From Alteribacter lacisalsi (GTDB taxonomy: Bacteria; Bacillota; Bacilli; Bacillales; Salisediminibacteriaceae): a stretch of DNA of 64,000 bases. Shown here piece after piece: positions 32,840 to 41,066 of the stretch. The notes beneath the pieces are model-generated. The model had not been told where the DNA came from. It saw only the letters and a program-made list of their open reading frames with translations, and ran no database searches. Location of the stretch: assembly GCF_003226345.1 (NCBI RefSeq), contig NZ_PDOF01000002.1, positions 434,001-498,000 on the forward strand. The letters run 5' to 3'. The stretch's first letter is position 1; each line of letters begins with the position of its first letter. The translations under genes and the position numbers were made by a program.

Positions 32840-34225
32840 TTAAAAGAATAGCAGATGCGCCATAAGCGTAATGATCGGCAGCGTAATCAGCGTACGCTGG
32901 ATAAAGATAATCACAAGATCAAGCAGGTTGAGCGGAATTCTGGAACGAAGAAGCAGAATCCCCACCTCTGACATATAAATCAGCTGCGTAAGTGACAGAG
33001 CAGCGACGACGAACCGTGTCAGCTCGCTCTCGATCCCGCTTCCGATTACAGCCGGCAGGAACATGTCCGCAAACCCGACAATCATTGCCGGGGCGGCCGC
33101 ATCCGCTTCCGGAATTCTCATCAGCTCCAGGAGCGGCACGAGTGGCGCGGAAAGGATCACGAAGAAATTCGTGTATTCCGCAATGATCAGGGCCAGCGTT
33201 CCGAGCGCCATGACGAGGGGAATCAGGCCGAACCAGATATCCAGGACGTTCTGGAACCCGCTTTTCACAACGCCTGCGGCACTTTTGACTTCAGACGCTT
33301 TTGAGACGGCTTTTTCATACGCCCAGCGTCCGCGGGAGGTGCCAGTCGGCACTTCCTCTGAGATCTGCTGGCCGGTTTTTTCGTAGTACGTGTTCTTTTT
33401 CCACGAGAGCGGTGGAATCCTTGGACACACAATCGCCGCAATCAGACCGGCTACAATAACCGTAATGTAAAACTGGACGAACATGTGCTCAAGACCGATA
33501 AAGCTGATCACCACAAGGCTGAACGCAATGGAAGCGACGGAGAAGTTCGTGGCAATGACCGCTGCCTCACGCTTAGTGTAGTACCCGCTTTCGTACTGCT
33601 TTGTCGTAATCAGCACACCGACCGTTCCGCTTCCCATCCAGGAAGCAACCGCATCGATGGATGAACGTCCCGGCAGTTTGAAGACCGGTCGCATCACTTT
33701 TCTCACGACCGTTCCGATGTAGTCCATCAGCCCGAATTCAAGGAGAAGGGGCATCATCAGACCGGCAAAAAAGAACCAGGTTGTCAGCACTGGGATCAGT
33801 TCGTAGAGAACCGTGCCTCCGGTAAATTCATCCCAGATAAAGGCAGGGCCGAGTTCGAAAAGCACCATCACGGCGAAAATGGCACCGAGAAGACGCATCA
33901 CGAGCCAGAAGCCGGAAACGTGGAACAGCCCCGCCAGAAACGGCGACTTCATAATCCACTCGGGCTTTGCCGTTCTGGCCACCACCGTCAGGACAATGGA
34001 GAGGACAAGTACGGCTGTCATAAACATCGGGATCGCACCGGTAAACAGACCGAGGAAAAATTCGGCTAATATGCCGACACCGATTGTCCACTGACCCTGG
34101 AAAGGGACAGGGACGAGAAACAGAAACAGTCCGAACAAGGATGGTATGATAAATTTCAGTTTGTTTGAACGGGTCATGGTTTGGGAGAGATCCTGGTTCT
34201 CTCTCATCTGACTTTGCTCATTCAA
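32840..34225 (-). CDS. YjiH-family membrane protein (nucleoside-recognition gate domain), probable permease
   Basis: A polytopic protein of about 461 residues with roughly ten hydrophobic helices and two gate-type repeats (DAVASWMGSGTVGVL and GFADMFLPAVIGSGIESE). The family is annotated YjiH; the transported compound is not established. The frame is open to 34312, but that would place the start upstream of the sigma-54 promoter, so it is excluded. TTG 34225 (AAAGGTG 11 nt upstream, N-terminus MNEQSQMRENQ) is my choice; ATG 34207 is the alternative. Being first in the catabolic operon, it may import the guanidino compound. Confidence 0.8.
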   Translation of the reverse strand: MNEQSQMRENQDLSQTMTRSNKLKFIIPSLFGLFLFLVPVPFQGQWTIGVGILAEFFLGLFTGAIPMFMTAVLVLSIVLTVVARTAKPEWIMKSPFLAGLFHVSGFWLVMRLLGAIFAVMVLFELGPAFIWDEFTGGTVLYELIPVLTTWFFFAGLMMPLLLEFGLMDYIGTVVRKVMRPVFKLPGRSSIDAVASWMGSGTVGVLITTKQYESGYYTKREAAVIATNFSVASIAFSLVVISFIGLEHMFVQFYITVIVAGLIAAIVCPRIPPLSWKKNTYYEKTGQQISEEVPTGTSRGRWAYEKAVSKASEVKSAAGVVKSGFQNVLDIWFGLIPLVMALGTLALIIAEYTNFFVILSAPLVPLLELMRIPEADAAAPAMIVGFADMFLPAVIGSGIESELTRFVVAALSLTQLIYMSEVGILLLRSRIPLNLLDLVIIFIQRTLITLPIITLMAHLLFF

Positions 34226-34295
34226 TGAAACACACGCACCTTTCTGAATTGGATTGCGGCAAAACCGCATTTTCACTCTTTTGTGTTTATATTCA

Positions 34296-34311
34296 TGCAA
34301 GGTTTGTGCCA
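34296..34311 (-). promoter_or_regulatory. Sigma-54 (-24/-12) promoter
   Basis: TGGCACAAACCTTGCA on the minus strand has the exact TGGCAC-N5-TTGCA arrangement. It lies directly after the stop of the sigma-54 activator gene and before the YjiH-type gene, so the activator and its target are adjacent. Confidence 0.92.
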
Positions 34312-34319
34312 ATGTACGA

Positions 34320-35693
34320 CTAAATCCTGTATTTTTTTAATTTTCGAACCACAGAGGGCTGGCTGATTCCGAGCGCCTCTGCGATTTTAATAGTCGTCTG
34401 CCACCGCTGTTTTGCCTGGCGGAGCACCTGTTCCTCCACTTCCTCAAGAGTGGTCTTAAGAGGAACTTCGGCTCCGGACTGTAGCTTTCCGGAAAAATGC
34501 CGATACGTTTCCGGCAGGTCGCTGTGGGTAATCACATGGGAAGGGGAGGTTACAATGAGCCGCTCAATCAGGTTCATCAGCTCACGGACGTTTCCTTTCC
34601 ACTCCTGCATGTAAAGCTCCTGCATGACGGCGTCATCGAGCACTTTTTCCCGGCTGTATTTCTCCCCGAACATTTTCACGAAGTGAGTCACAAGCGGCGT
34701 CAGGTCTTCGGGCCGTTCCCGGAGAGGAGGGATCTGGATCGGCACTACGCTGAGTCGGAAATACAGATCCTCCCGGAACGTTTTGGCCGCCACCTGCTCT
34801 TCCAGAGGCTGATTGGTGGCTGCTATCAGACGAAAATCCAGTGTTTTCGGCTTCGTGCCGCCGACCCGGTAAAACTGCTTTTCCTGAATAAATTTCAGGA
34901 TTTTCACCTGAAGTGAAAGGTTCAGTTCGCCGATTTCATCGAGGAAAAGCGTGCCCCCGTCTGCTGTTTCTGCCAGACCGGGCTTGCCTTTTCTGCTGGC
35001 GCCAGTAAACGAACCGCCCTCGTAGCCGAAAAACTCCGCTTCAAAGAGGGACTCGGGAATCGAGCCGCAGTTTACTTCGATAAACGGCCCGTCTTTTCGC
35101 GGGCTCTGCTGGTGAATCATCTTGGCGATATGGGTTTTACCGACACCTGATTCCCCAAGCAGAAGTACGTTCACATCCACATCTGCCACCTGTTCGGCGG
35201 TTCGCAGGCACGACTTCATCAGCGGTGATTCCACGAAAAAATCACTGTACCCGAAGCTTATCCGCCGCAGCTGATCGAGTTCGTTTTTTACCCGGGTCAT
35301 TTCGTCCTGCATATCTTTCAAGTGATTCTCCATCTTTGCCATCTCGGTAATGTCGTGTGAGTAGGAGGCAATCCGCCACACGTCTCCGTTTTCATCAAAC
35401 ACCGGCACGCCGGTAATGAGCAGTTTCTTACCAAAATAGGTGGTCTGAATGACGTTGACCCGGTCTTTCTGCTCGAGCACAAGAGGTGTAACGATCGGCG
35501 TGAAGACACCTTCCTTTTCGAGCTGGTACACGGTCGTGCCGAGCACGTCCCGGTCCTCAATGCCGTACAGCTTTTTCGTAGCGTCACTCACAGACATAAT
35601 TGTCCCGTTCCTGTCCGTGACGAGCAGATCATCTTTTAACGCCTGTAAAATCGCTTCGCTCTCGTGATGGGTTCTGGATTGATCATGGCTCAT
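34320..35693 (-). CDS. Sigma-54-dependent transcriptional activator (PAS-AAA-Fis)
   Basis: A 457-residue enhancer-binding protein. Residues 10 to about 125 form a PAS sensor, followed by a coiled coil (MENHLKDMQDEMTRVKNELDQLRR-like, about 120-145), and the AAA+ domain with Walker A GESGVGKTH and Walker B GGTLFLDEIGE. The sigma-54 contact loop reads GSFTGA instead of the usual GAFTGA. The C-terminus is a Fis-type HTH (TTIKIAEALGISQPSVVRKL). GGAGG precedes ATG 35693. It should activate the sigma-54 promoter immediately downstream when the PAS domain senses its ligand. Confidence 0.92.
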   Translation of the reverse strand: MSHDQSRTHHESEAILQALKDDLLVTDRNGTIMSVSDATKKLYGIEDRDVLGTTVYQLEKEGVFTPIVTPLVLEQKDRVNVIQTTYFGKKLLITGVPVFDENGDVWRIASYSHDITEMAKMENHLKDMQDEMTRVKNELDQLRRISFGYSDFFVESPLMKSCLRTAEQVADVDVNVLLLGESGVGKTHIAKMIHQQSPRKDGPFIEVNCGSIPESLFEAEFFGYEGGSFTGASRKGKPGLAETADGGTLFLDEIGELNLSLQVKILKFIQEKQFYRVGGTKPKTLDFRLIAATNQPLEEQVAAKTFREDLYFRLSVVPIQIPPLRERPEDLTPLVTHFVKMFGEKYSREKVLDDAVMQELYMQEWKGNVRELMNLIERLIVTSPSHVITHSDLPETYRHFSGKLQSGAEVPLKTTLEEVEEQVLRQAKQRWQTTIKIAEALGISQPSVVRKLKKYRI

Positions 35694-35818
35694 CTTAGAA
35701 AACCTCCGAATTATTTAAAAATAAATATTCAAGTAATTTACATTATGGATGAAAACTATGGAAATCCCTTATTTGTAAGGGGTCTTTCTCCTTTGAATGG
35801 GAGCTGAGGTGCTTCTTA

Positions 35819-35842
35819 ATCGAAATAATAAGATTATTCGAT
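35819..35842. promoter_or_regulatory. AT-rich inverted repeat upstream of the activator gene
   Basis: ATCGAAATAAT and ATTATTCGAT form a near-perfect dyad around AAG, about 125 bp upstream of the activator start. It might be an operator or a remnant; the rest of the 35694-36034 gap shows no gene. Confidence 0.35.
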
Positions 35843-36034
35843 TTAGAATAGATTATTCATTTTTGTATAGTTTAACAGATTAGCCGGAAGAATGAGAGTT
35901 TTTTAGGAAAAAGGAACATGCAAAATATGGTAGCATGGAAGGGTGGGACGATATTATAGGAATTAAACGGGGGGCGAACAGTTTGGGAGAGTGGAGCGGA
36001 CAACTGATGATGACAAAGCAGTGAGGTGTTGAAG

Positions 36035-36445
36035 GTGCTTGAACTTGTTAGAAATAATGAGGAAGTTTTTATGATTATCTATTGTTTTATTATCCTGTGG
36101 ATCAATATTGAATACCTGAAAGAGTTTAAAAGTATTAAAAAAGGATTGAGCGAGCTTTCCTCTGATCAGGAATTGGATGTTACACCTGATTCTCTTTCTC
36201 TTATGCTTGTTGGTCTCGTATTCAATTTTGTACGCAGATGGCTCATTTACATACTGGCTGTGTTGATAACAGGCAGCACACTTGTGATGATTGTTTGTGT
36301 TTTTCTGTTTGTTATCAGCTTATATGACTGCTTATTTAACTTCAGCCTTTCAAGAGTGAAACAATCGAACCTGCGCTTATATCTGGCAATCGTAGACACG
36401 ATCCTGATTGCTTTTTTCGTGGCTTATCTTATTCTCTCCTTATAA
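36035..36445 (+). CDS. Hypothetical membrane protein
   Basis: A protein of about 136 residues with an N-terminal helix (MIIYCFIILWINIEYL) and three more hydrophobic segments. GTG 36035 is preferred because GAGGTG lies 6 nt before it; TTG 36029 and GTG 36026 are in frame. No family is recognised. The next membrane protein gene follows in the same direction. Confidence 0.6.
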   Translation: MLELVRNNEEVFMIIYCFIILWINIEYLKEFKSIKKGLSELSSDQELDVTPDSLSLMLVGLVFNFVRRWLIYILAVLITGSTLVMIVCVFLFVISLYDCLFNFSLSRVKQSNLRLYLAIVDTILIAFFVAYLILSL

Positions 36446-36474
36446 ACAATTACTCGATAAAATGAGGGATACAT

Positions 36475-36969
36475 ATGAAGTACACCATTGCACAATTCAT
36501 TACAGCCGCCACTCTGATCGTCGTGCTTGCCATGCTCGACCGGTTCGCCGGCCCGGCAGCCATTCAGGCAACCCCGGGCGGCACCGGAGCGGTGAACTCT
36601 CCGTTCATTACGTTTGCTATAGCCGGCATAATCGTCACATGTGTGTATACCGTGTTTCTCCTCGAGGCACAAAAGAAGCAGAATCTGTTCCAGCGGGCAT
36701 TCTGGGATCGGATGCCGATCCTTATAATTGGCGTCGGTATCTTATCCCTGATCGGATTTATGGCGGCGTTCCTTACAGGATTAATCAATACGTGGATGGC
36801 AGGGGGTGGCGGCCTGTTTTACGCCCTGCTCGTCTGGTTTCTGTTTCTGATCTTTCTGCTGGTGTTCTCAGTCGAAAACAAAAAGAAGGACCGCCAGTCT
36901 CAGGCGGCGGCCCATCGTTCGTTCGGATTTACGATCGTGCTGTTTTTTGTTTTGTTTATTATTCTTTAA
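36475..36969 (+). CDS. Hypothetical four-helix membrane protein
   Basis: A 164-residue protein with four strong hydrophobic helices and a basic patch (ENKKKDRQSQ) before the last. GAGGGA precedes the ATG. Its stop overlaps the stop of the convergent UbiB-type gene by 4 bp. No known domain is visible. Confidence 0.65.
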   Translation: MKYTIAQFITAATLIVVLAMLDRFAGPAAIQATPGGTGAVNSPFITFAIAGIIVTCVYTVFLLEAQKKQNLFQRAFWDRMPILIIGVGILSLIGFMAAFLTGLINTWMAGGGGLFYALLVWFLFLIFLLVFSVENKKKDRQSQAAAHRSFGFTIVLFFVLFIIL

Positions 36970-38594
36970 CTTGATCTGCTTTTCCTTTTGGCAATCTGTC
37001 TGAGCCACTTGTTCCGCTTTGACCCGGTATAAAAAAAGCCTGCGGTACTGACAAAGGCAGATCCTATGGCGATCTGCATGAGGAGCAGATGGTCGGCATA
37101 CAGCCCGGCTCCGCACCCGCCGAGGGAAAGAAGCAGCAGTTGAAACCACTGCTTTCCTCGGTTTTCAAGCACCGTAAAATGAAACTGCCTCATTTGGTCG
37201 ATTTTCTTCATTTGCTCCAGATTCTTCGGTGTATTCAGAAATTCAGAAACAGGCTTTACAAAGCTGAAGGCAGGAAGGGACTGGATCCACTGCCAGATGA
37301 ACATCCATTTCCGGTCCCCCTGATTTCTCAGCCAGGTAAAAAAGGCAGGCCTCATCAGCGACATCAGTTCATCCTCGGGAACGAGGCTTCGGATCGTTCC
37401 TTCAATCGTTATAAAGGACCTGCCGAGAAAAATAAATCTGGCAGGTACCTGGATAGGAAGGGTTCGAATCCTGTTGTTTAATTCCAGCTTCAGGGCAATC
37501 AGGTCTTTTTCCTTCAGGCTCTCCGGTTTAAAAGTCATCAATTCTGCAAGCGCCTCTTCAATTTCCGCCAGGTCCCCATCCGGCAGCACGAATCCCAGAT
37601 CATCGAGACATCCGGCAGCTTTCCGGTAATCCTTTGCCAGAAGGCCGGCGATCAGCTCCTGAAACGCGGCCGCATCCCGCTCTGAAATCTCACCGTACAT
37701 ACCAAAATCGAGCAGGATCAGCGCACCGCTTTCTGAAACAAGCATGTTCCCCCCGTGGGGATCCGCATGAAAAATACCGGGCTCAAGCCACTGAGGAAGA
37801 AATACGTCAAGCAGCTTTCCAGCGAGTTCCCCGGGCTCCAGGCCCATCTTCATAAGTGCCTGCTCATCTGTGAGTTTCACCCCGTCAAGCCAGTCCATGA
37901 CGAGAATGCGTGAGGTTGACAACTCCTCGTGAACCCCGGGAATGAGCACATCATCCCGATCTTTAAACCGCTCCCTGAACGCAAGCAGTGCTTCTTTTTC
38001 AGAGGTAAAGTCGAGCTCTTTGCTGATCACCTGTCTGATTTCCCTATAGAGAAGGCTAAAGTTGATAAACGCTTTTGGAACTGGGGTAAGCCTGGCCGCC
38101 AGCCACATCAGGATCCGGAGGGTGCGAAAGTCAGTATCTACGACCGCATCTATGCCCGGACGGCGGACCTTAACTGCAACAACTGTGCCGTTTTTCAGAA
38201 CGGCTTTGTATACTTCTCCAATCGAGGCTGAGGCCACCGCCTTCTTTTCAATAGAAAGAAGATGATCATCGATCCTGCCACCCCACTCCTTTTCAAGGAC
38301 GTCCTGAACAGCATCCCAGTCAGAGGGAGGTACGTGGTCGGTAAGGTCCTGTATCTGGCGGATAAACGCTCCTGGCAGGAGGTCAGCTCTGATACTTAAA
38401 AACTGGCCGACCTTAATCAGCAGCCCTTCGAGTTCAAACAGCGTCTCCCGCACACGGATGCCCGTCCGCTCCCAAAGAAGCACCCACTCCGAGCTGGATT
38501 TACGGGTCCACTTGTACCAGTACATCTGGATAAAAATGATGAGGGCGAGGCCGATCACTTTTCCCATACGTTTTGGTCTGCTTTTTATTTTCAT
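36966..38594 (-). CDS. UbiB/AarF/ABC1-type atypical kinase
   Basis: A 542-residue protein with the UbiB hallmarks: KxGQ motif (LIKVGQFLSIRADLLP), the alanine-rich loop replacing the kinase P-loop (ASASIGEVYKA), VAVKVRRPG with the ATP Lys, FHADPHGGN and LDFGMYG. Two hydrophobic helices near the C-terminus anchor it to the membrane. In other bacteria such ATPases support isoprenoid-quinone synthesis or lipid homeostasis; the target here is unknown. The ribosome binding site before ATG 38594 is weak. Confidence 0.87.
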   Translation of the reverse strand: MKIKSRPKRMGKVIGLALIIFIQMYWYKWTRKSSSEWVLLWERTGIRVRETLFELEGLLIKVGQFLSIRADLLPGAFIRQIQDLTDHVPPSDWDAVQDVLEKEWGGRIDDHLLSIEKKAVASASIGEVYKAVLKNGTVVAVKVRRPGIDAVVDTDFRTLRILMWLAARLTPVPKAFINFSLLYREIRQVISKELDFTSEKEALLAFRERFKDRDDVLIPGVHEELSTSRILVMDWLDGVKLTDEQALMKMGLEPGELAGKLLDVFLPQWLEPGIFHADPHGGNMLVSESGALILLDFGMYGEISERDAAAFQELIAGLLAKDYRKAAGCLDDLGFVLPDGDLAEIEEALAELMTFKPESLKEKDLIALKLELNNRIRTLPIQVPARFIFLGRSFITIEGTIRSLVPEDELMSLMRPAFFTWLRNQGDRKWMFIWQWIQSLPAFSFVKPVSEFLNTPKNLEQMKKIDQMRQFHFTVLENRGKQWFQLLLLSLGGCGAGLYADHLLLMQIAIGSAFVSTAGFFYTGSKRNKWLRQIAKRKSRSS

Positions 38595-38655
38595 GAGGTG
38601 CTCACACCCTTTATGTATGTCGTTACCGATATTTTAGCACAGTGAGACAATCCGA

Positions 38656-38684
38656 TTGACAAGAACAGTAAGCCAGCATACACT
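38656..38684 (+). promoter_or_regulatory. Promoter of the MutS2-like gene leader
   Basis: TTGACA (38656-38661), exactly 17 bp, TACACT (38679-38684). Transcription should start near 38691, about 310 nt before the start codon. Confidence 0.75.
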
Positions 38685-38703
38685 TTAATTAATACACAAA
38701 AAG

Positions 38704-38912
38704 CTTCACGTAAACACCGGCAGACGGTGTAAAAAAGGAGTATGTTTTATGAGTGTGAGCGTTCTTAACTAATCCCTAACCGGATACGTACAGAGAGGCA
38801 AAAAATCGGCAGAAGGCCGGTTTCTTTCGCGTGCCTTTCGTACAGTTAAGAACCGAGCAGTCATAACAGCACCCGTCTGTCTTTTTGTACAGGTGTGTCT
38901 GTTTACGTGAAG
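38704..38912 (+). ncRNA. Structured attenuator leader upstream of the MutS2-like gene
   Basis: The two ends are complementary over 13 bp: CTTCACGTAAACA (38704-38716) with TGTTTACGTGAAG (38900-38912). Inside are a hairpin ACACCG/CGGTGT (38714-38730), a ribosome binding site with a short open frame, and a long hairpin. That hairpin is built from GTTCTTAAC (38761-38769) with GTTAAGAAC (38845-38853), extended by GTACAGAGAGGCA with TGCCTTTCGTAC. A terminator follows within 10 nt. This multi-branched layout is regulatory; the class is not one I recognise. Confidence 0.7.
38749..38772 (+). CDS. Seven-residue leader peptide MSVSVLN
   Basis: AAAAAAGGAG ends 8 nt before ATG 38749, an ideal site. The frame reads MSVSVLN and stops at TAA 38770. 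Its last three sense codons (GTT CTT AAC) are the 5' arm of the large leader hairpin, so a ribosome on this peptide would directly open that stem. This is the arrangement of translation-sensing attenuators such as those before erm and ABC-F genes. A second ATG at 38742 is too close to the site. Confidence 0.65.
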   Translation: MSVSVLN

Positions 38913-38921
38913 GGCGGACCC

Positions 38922-38954
38922 GCGCCTCAAGCGACTTGCTTGAGGTGCTTTTTT
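38922..38954 (+). terminator. Intrinsic terminator in the leader (attenuator)
   Basis: GCGCCTCAAGC (38922-38932) pairs with GCTTGAGGTGC (38938-38948; one wobble), followed by six T residues. It lies 47 nt before the start codon, so readthrough is needed to express the gene. Confidence 0.88.
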
Positions 38955-39000
38955 GTGTAGATTTTTAAGATTTCCATTAAAGAAAGGACGATCATTCGTC

Positions 39001-40929
39001 ATGAATAAAACAACATTACAGCAACTCGATTATAACCGGATTTTAAATACAGCTGCTTCCTTTGCCCACACCGAACGGGCGAAGCGGACGATCCTTGCCA
39101 GTGAACCGAAAACCGTGAAAAAGCAGATTGCCCACATGCTTGAGGAAGTGAGGGAGGCTGTGCGGATTCTTGAGATCAGCTCCAGCATCCCGCTCCACGC
39201 CATCGATGAGATCACGACTTATATCGAACAGGCCAAAAAAGGTCTCTTCCTTCAGCCGGCCCAGCTTCAGCGGGTGCTTTCTTTTCTCGAGCACTGCCGC
39301 AAACTGAAAACGTTTATGAAAGATAAAGTGTCTGTAGCACCGAACGTGGCGAACTACGTGCATGCGATCGGGGATCTTCGGGACGTGGAAGAGGAAATCG
39401 GCCGCTGCCTGCGAAACGGCCGGATCGATGACCATGCTTCACCAGAGCTTGCCGATCTCCGGCGACATCTGAGAATCAGGCAGACAGAGGTGAAGGAAAA
39501 AGCAGAAGCCATGTGCAGTTCCAAAAAGCTCTCCGCCTATCTGCAGGACCCTATGGTCGTGGAGAAAAACGGACGCTACACCATCCCGGTAAAAAAGCAG
39601 TACCGCTCCAAAGTAAACGGGACGATTGTGGATACGTCTGCTTCCGGTGCCACAGTCTTCATGGAACCCCGGGAGGTTGCAATGCTGTATGAAGAACTGC
39701 AGATCCTTGCTGCAGAAGAGCAGCAGGAAGTCGAACGCATTCTCTACACCCTGACAGCCCTTGTACATGAAAAAGAACAGGATCTGAACGTGGCCATGGA
39801 AACGGTCCATCATTACGATGTGATTTTTGCCAAAGCCAAATACGGCCGTTCAATCGACGGAATCGTGCCCGATTTAAATGAGGATTTCCGTATTCACCTG
39901 GACGAGGCCCGTCATCCGCTGCTCGGTGAACAGGCCGTGCCGCTCACGCTTCCATTTGGAAACGGGGACCGGACGCTCATCATTACCGGACCGAACACCG
40001 GCGGGAAAACCGTCACCTTGAAAACAGCCGGCCTTCTGACTCTCATGGCTCAGACCGGGCTCCTCGTCCCGGCCGGGAAAAGTACGAGTCTTCACGTATT
40101 CAGGCATGTGTTCGTCGACATCGGCGACGGTCAGAGTATCGAACAGAACCTGAGCACCTTCAGCTCGCGCATGACCAACATCATTCGCATTTTAGAAGAA
40201 GCCGACGCAAACTCGCTCGTGCTCGTGGACGAACTCGGCTCTGGTACTGACCCGAACGAAGGTATGGCGCTGGCCCAGGTAATTATCGAACAGCTTTTTG
40301 CCAAAGGAACGATCACGCTTGCCACGACTCACTACCGGGAACTGAAGGCGATGGCAGACCAAACCGAGGGCATTATGAATGGGTCGATGGCGTTTAACGT
40401 GGAGACTCTGCAGCCGACGTACCGTCTCGTGCTCGGGGAAACAGGGAACAGCCAGGCGTTTGAAATCGCCTATAAGCTCGGACTGCATCCGCAGCTGATC
40501 ACGCGCGCCCATAAGCTGAGCGGCAGTCCGGCAGAGCCGATCGGTATACCGGCAAACCTGCCGCAGGCAAAGAAGCGAAAATACGAAAGGCAGCTGTCCA
40601 TTGATAAATATACAGACCAGCGGCGACAAAAGAAGAAGCAGACCGCCATTCCCCAGTTCAGCCAGGGCGACAACGTGACCGTTTCTCCCGACAGGAGTGT
40701 CGGCATCGTTTATAAAGGGCCGGACGAAACCGGTCACTACATCGTCCAGATCAAAGGGGAAAAACAGAGGATCAACCATAAGCGTCTCAAGCTCCATATT
40801 CCCGCATCCGAGCTGTACCCGCCTGACTACGACTTCGACATCATCTTCAAATCAGTAGAGTACAGAAAAACCAAGCGGGTGGTGGAAAGGAAGTATGAGG
40901 AAGGATTGATTCTGAGGGAGGAAGAGTAG
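39001..40929 (+). CDS. MutS2-type ATPase lacking the Smr domain
   Basis: A 642-residue MutS2/MutSB-family protein. An N-terminal lever/clamp region (1-300) contains the coiled-coil clamp. The MutS ATPase has Walker A GPNTGGKT (330-337), the EQNLSTFSSRM segment, Walker B LVLVDELGSGTDP and the switch ATTHY. A KOW/SH3-like domain (about 560-615) starts FSQGDNVTV. It ends with a short charged tail instead of the Smr nuclease domain of MutS2 (about 785 residues in B. subtilis). MutS2 is known to sense collided ribosomes. The translation-linked attenuator in front of this gene suggests a related, inducible role in ribosome rescue or antibiotic tolerance (inference). Confidence 0.85.
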   Translation: MNKTTLQQLDYNRILNTAASFAHTERAKRTILASEPKTVKKQIAHMLEEVREAVRILEISSSIPLHAIDEITTYIEQAKKGLFLQPAQLQRVLSFLEHCRKLKTFMKDKVSVAPNVANYVHAIGDLRDVEEEIGRCLRNGRIDDHASPELADLRRHLRIRQTEVKEKAEAMCSSKKLSAYLQDPMVVEKNGRYTIPVKKQYRSKVNGTIVDTSASGATVFMEPREVAMLYEELQILAAEEQQEVERILYTLTALVHEKEQDLNVAMETVHHYDVIFAKAKYGRSIDGIVPDLNEDFRIHLDEARHPLLGEQAVPLTLPFGNGDRTLIITGPNTGGKTVTLKTAGLLTLMAQTGLLVPAGKSTSLHVFRHVFVDIGDGQSIEQNLSTFSSRMTNIIRILEEADANSLVLVDELGSGTDPNEGMALAQVIIEQLFAKGTITLATTHYRELKAMADQTEGIMNGSMAFNVETLQPTYRLVLGETGNSQAFEIAYKLGLHPQLITRAHKLSGSPAEPIGIPANLPQAKKRKYERQLSIDKYTDQRRQKKKQTAIPQFSQGDNVTVSPDRSVGIVYKGPDETGHYIVQIKGEKQRINHKRLKLHIPASELYPPDYDFDIIFKSVEYRKTKRVVERKYEEGLILREEE

Positions 40930-40945
40930 CAGATAATTTATAGAA

Positions 40946-40976
40946 GAAACCCGTGCTTATACGAGCACGGGTTCTT
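40946..40976. terminator. Bidirectional terminator
   Basis: AACCCGTGCT pairs with AGCACGGGTT, with A and T tracts on both sides, between the convergent MutS2-like and monooxygenase genes. Confidence 0.85.
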
Positions 40977-41066
40977 TGTCTGTGAAGGATTAACACTCCT
41001 GAATACTGGGTGATGCGCTGGTTGAGTATAACAGAAACGTCGTCTGCCGCCTCCTTCTGAAGATAC

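Noticed and set aside
34226-34312. Upstream start of the YjiH-type permease at 34312
   Set aside because: It would begin on the promoter itself, upstream of the expected sigma-54 transcription start, so it cannot be translated from that transcript.
38691-38960. T-box riboswitch before the MutS2-like gene
   Set aside because: AGGGCGGACCCGCG resembles the T-box sequence (AGGGTGGNACCGCG) at 12 of 14 positions. However, the stem I landmarks and specifier loop are missing, and a translated leader frame with its own ribosome binding site occupies that region. I keep it only as a weak alternative.
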